From RGIG8767 sp964487395 (GTDB lineage Bacteria > Bacillota > Clostridia > Lachnospirales > Lachnospiraceae), in the NCBI GenBank assembly GCA_964487395.1, contig CAZAQH010000001.1, forward strand, positions 19,914 to 83,913: a stretch of DNA of 64,000 nucleotides. The letters run 5' to 3'. Shown here piece by piece: positions 62,624 to 64,000 of the stretch (position 1 is the stretch's first letter; each line of letters starts with the position of its first letter). The position numbers were made by a program, and so were the translations under genes. Below the pieces are notes generated by a model, which was not told the DNA's origin, ran no database searches, and worked only from the letters and a program-made list of their open reading frames with translations.

Positions 62624-63862
62624 CTAAATCAGTGGATATTTATCTGTCAGTTTCTGTACAATTGCACGAGCCTCTGGCACTTTTTCTTCTCCACCTTTTA
62701 TAACCAGGGCAATTGCTTCAGCAATTTTGTCCATGTCATCTGTATTCATTCCTCTGGATGTAACCGCTGGTGTTCCTAAACGAATACCGCTTGTTACAAA
62801 TGGAGACTGTGGATCATTCGGAATCGTGTTTTTGTTACTTGTAATATGAGCCTGATCTAAAAGCTTTTCAACTGCTTTTCCTGTCAAATTGTAATTAGTA
62901 AGATCTACTAACATTAAGTGATTGTCTGTTCCACCTGATACAATTTTAATATCACGGCTCATCAGACCTTTGCAAAGTGCCTGTGCATTATCAACAATCT
63001 GCTGCTGATATTTCTTAAAGTCATCGCTAAGTGCTTCTTTAAAGCAAACAGCCTTTGCTGCAATAACATGCATTAATGGACCGCCCTGAATACCTGGGAA
63101 GATTGCTTTATTGAAGTTATATTTTTCTGCTGCTTCTTTATTGCAGAGAATCATACCACCTCTTGGTCCTCTTAAAGTCTTATGTGTTGTAGTAGTTACC
63201 ACGTCAGCATATGGCATTGGACTTTCATGTAATCCAGCTGCAACAAGTCCTGCAATATGAGCCATGTCTACCATAAGTACTGCGCCTACTTCATCCGCTA
63301 CTTCACGGAATTTTTTGAAGTCAATTGCACGTGCGTATGCAGATGCACCAGCAATTATCATTTTAGGTTTTGCTTCTAATGCAATTTCTCTTAATTTATC
63401 ATAATCAATAAAGCCCTGCTCATTTACTCCATAAGGAACAATATTAAAATATTTTCCACTCATATTAACCGGACTTCCATGTGTCAGATGTCCGCCGTGA
63501 TCCAAATTCATACCCATCATGGTATCGCCCGGCTTTAATACTGCAAACTGAACTGCCATATTAGCCTGTGCACCGGAATGTGGCTGCACATTTGCATAAT
63601 CACAGTGAAATAATTCTTTTGCTCTTTCAATTGCAAGGTTTTCCACAACGTCTACACATTCGCATCCGCCATAATATCTTTTTCCCGGATAACCCTCTGC
63701 ATATTTATTCGTTAATGGGCTTCCCATTGCTGCCATAACTGCCTTACTTACCCAGTTTTCTGATGCAATTAATTCAATATGACTATTCTGTCTTGTCTGT
63801 TCATCCACAATTGCCTGTGCAATTTCAGGATCTGTTGCTTTTACTTCTTCTAAAGAGTACAT
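62624..63862 (-). CDS. glyA: Serine hydroxymethyltransferase
   Basis: Interconverts serine and glycine while forming methylene-tetrahydrofolate, used by thyA and purine synthesis. From ATG 63862 the chain is 412 residues: HIELIASENWVSKAVMAAMG near residue 20, KYAEGYPGKRYYGGCECVD near 46, VDMAHIAGLVAAGLH near 195 and the PLP lysine in VTTTTHKTLRGPRGG near 225. AAAGGTGG lies six bases before the ATG; the longer frame to 63901 includes that site and is rejected. It has its own promoter and terminator. Confidence 0.97.
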   Translation of the reverse strand: MYSLEEVKATDPEIAQAIVDEQTRQNSHIELIASENWVSKAVMAAMGSPLTNKYAEGYPGKRYYGGCECVDVVENLAIERAKELFHCDYANVQPHSGAQANMAVQFAVLKPGDTMMGMNLDHGGHLTHGSPVNMSGKYFNIVPYGVNEQGFIDYDKLREIALEAKPKMIIAGASAYARAIDFKKFREVADEVGAVLMVDMAHIAGLVAAGLHESPMPYADVVTTTTHKTLRGPRGGMILCNKEAAEKYNFNKAIFPGIQGGPLMHVIAAKAVCFKEALSDDFKKYQQQIVDNAQALCKGLMSRDIKIVSGGTDNHLMLVDLTNYNLTGKAVEKLLDQAHITSNKNTIPNDPQSPFVTSGIRLGTPAVTSRGMNTDDMDKIAEAIALVIKGGEEKVPEARAIVQKLTDKYPLI

Positions 63863-63930
63863 CGTTCCACCTTTCACCTTTCCGCCTATAGGACTTATCA
63901 TTTTATGATTTTCGTAAACATATTGGCATG

Positions 63931-63959
63931 ATTATAGCATAGATTATCTTTAATGGAAA
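63931..63959 (-). promoter_or_regulatory. Probable sigma-A promoter of glyA
   Basis: Minus strand TTTCCA (63954-63959), 17-nt spacer, TATAAT (63931-63936), about 70 nt before the start codon. Confidence 0.6.
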
Positions 63960-64000
63960 TATAGAACCGTGCAAATTTTTCTAAGTATCAAGGTTTTGCC

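Noticed and set aside
1..64000. CRISPR array or phage defence island
   Set aside because: No regularly spaced repeats, Cas, restriction or toxin-antitoxin genes were seen; the lone Xre gene at 50961 has no toxin partner.

Overview
The window is a 64 kb piece of an AT-rich, Gram-positive gut-type Firmicutes chromosome, most likely family Lachnospiraceae. The evidence is a long single-chain PurL, typical AGGAGG ribosome sites, sigma-A promoters, hairpin-plus-U terminators, a perfect CIRCE element, lipoprotein signal peptides, and a block resembling the families I know as DUF5716 and DUF5717. Genus is not resolved. A 10-N scaffold gap inside htpG shows this is a draft or metagenome assembly. No prophage, CRISPR array, integrase or insertion sequence with a transposase was seen; the sequence is mainly housekeeping with small unusual elements.

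Layout. 1-3566 (minus): a protein of unknown function, a TetR regulator and purL (cut by the window edge). 3709-7818 (plus): a cyclic-nucleotide-fold protein, VanZ-like protein and HflX. 8053-9050: a SEC-C protein and a small membrane protein. 9076-12294 (minus): a GlpA-like / FAD oxidoreductase / DUF1667 trio. 12364-17346 (minus): a large GGDEF-GAF-GGDEF-EAL protein, a HAD phosphatase and a LysR regulator. 17418-23574 (minus): purC, purF, purB, a diguanylate cyclase overlapping purB, and purA. 23646-25991 (minus): an amino-acid ABC importer. 26136-33065 (minus): a four-gene uncharacterised cluster with an Hsp70/actin-like protein and two helical-repeat proteins. 33212-34474 (plus): a SpoIID-like, peptidoglycan-binding protein. 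34540-36640 (minus): htpG, broken by a gap and a frameshift, under CIRCE control. 36813-41145: a PrsA-like foldase, a COG2509-type FAD protein, a hotdog thioesterase and a CapA-like protein. 41258-47068 (minus): an ACT protein, phenylacetate-CoA ligase, indolepyruvate oxidoreductase and a sodium symporter. 47183-54236 (minus): a six-gene run, MBL-thyA-folA-xre-sbcD-sbcC. 54364-56812: tRNA-Gly with a perfect snapback repeat, a GH3 enzyme, a candidate noncoding RNA and a MITE-like element. 56813-57448: a LUD protein. 57509-61729 (minus): aspartate kinase, a phosphoglycerate-mutase-type homoserine kinase candidate, homoserine dehydrogenase and an ACT regulator. 61862-63862 (minus): TraX-like protein and glyA.

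How they fit together. The pur genes run much of the IMP and AMP pathway, glyA, thyA and folA form the one-carbon/thymidylate loop, and the 57-62 kb operon makes homoserine and probably O-phosphohomoserine. IorAB with PaaK suggests ferredoxin-linked use of aromatic 2-oxo acids. The least explained items are the four-gene 26-33 kb cluster, the 440-nt RNA candidate at 55966-56409, an 81-bp in-frame palindromic insertion in the glpA-like gene, the 35-bp inverted repeat folding back on tRNA-Gly, and two tandem operators at the symporter promoter.
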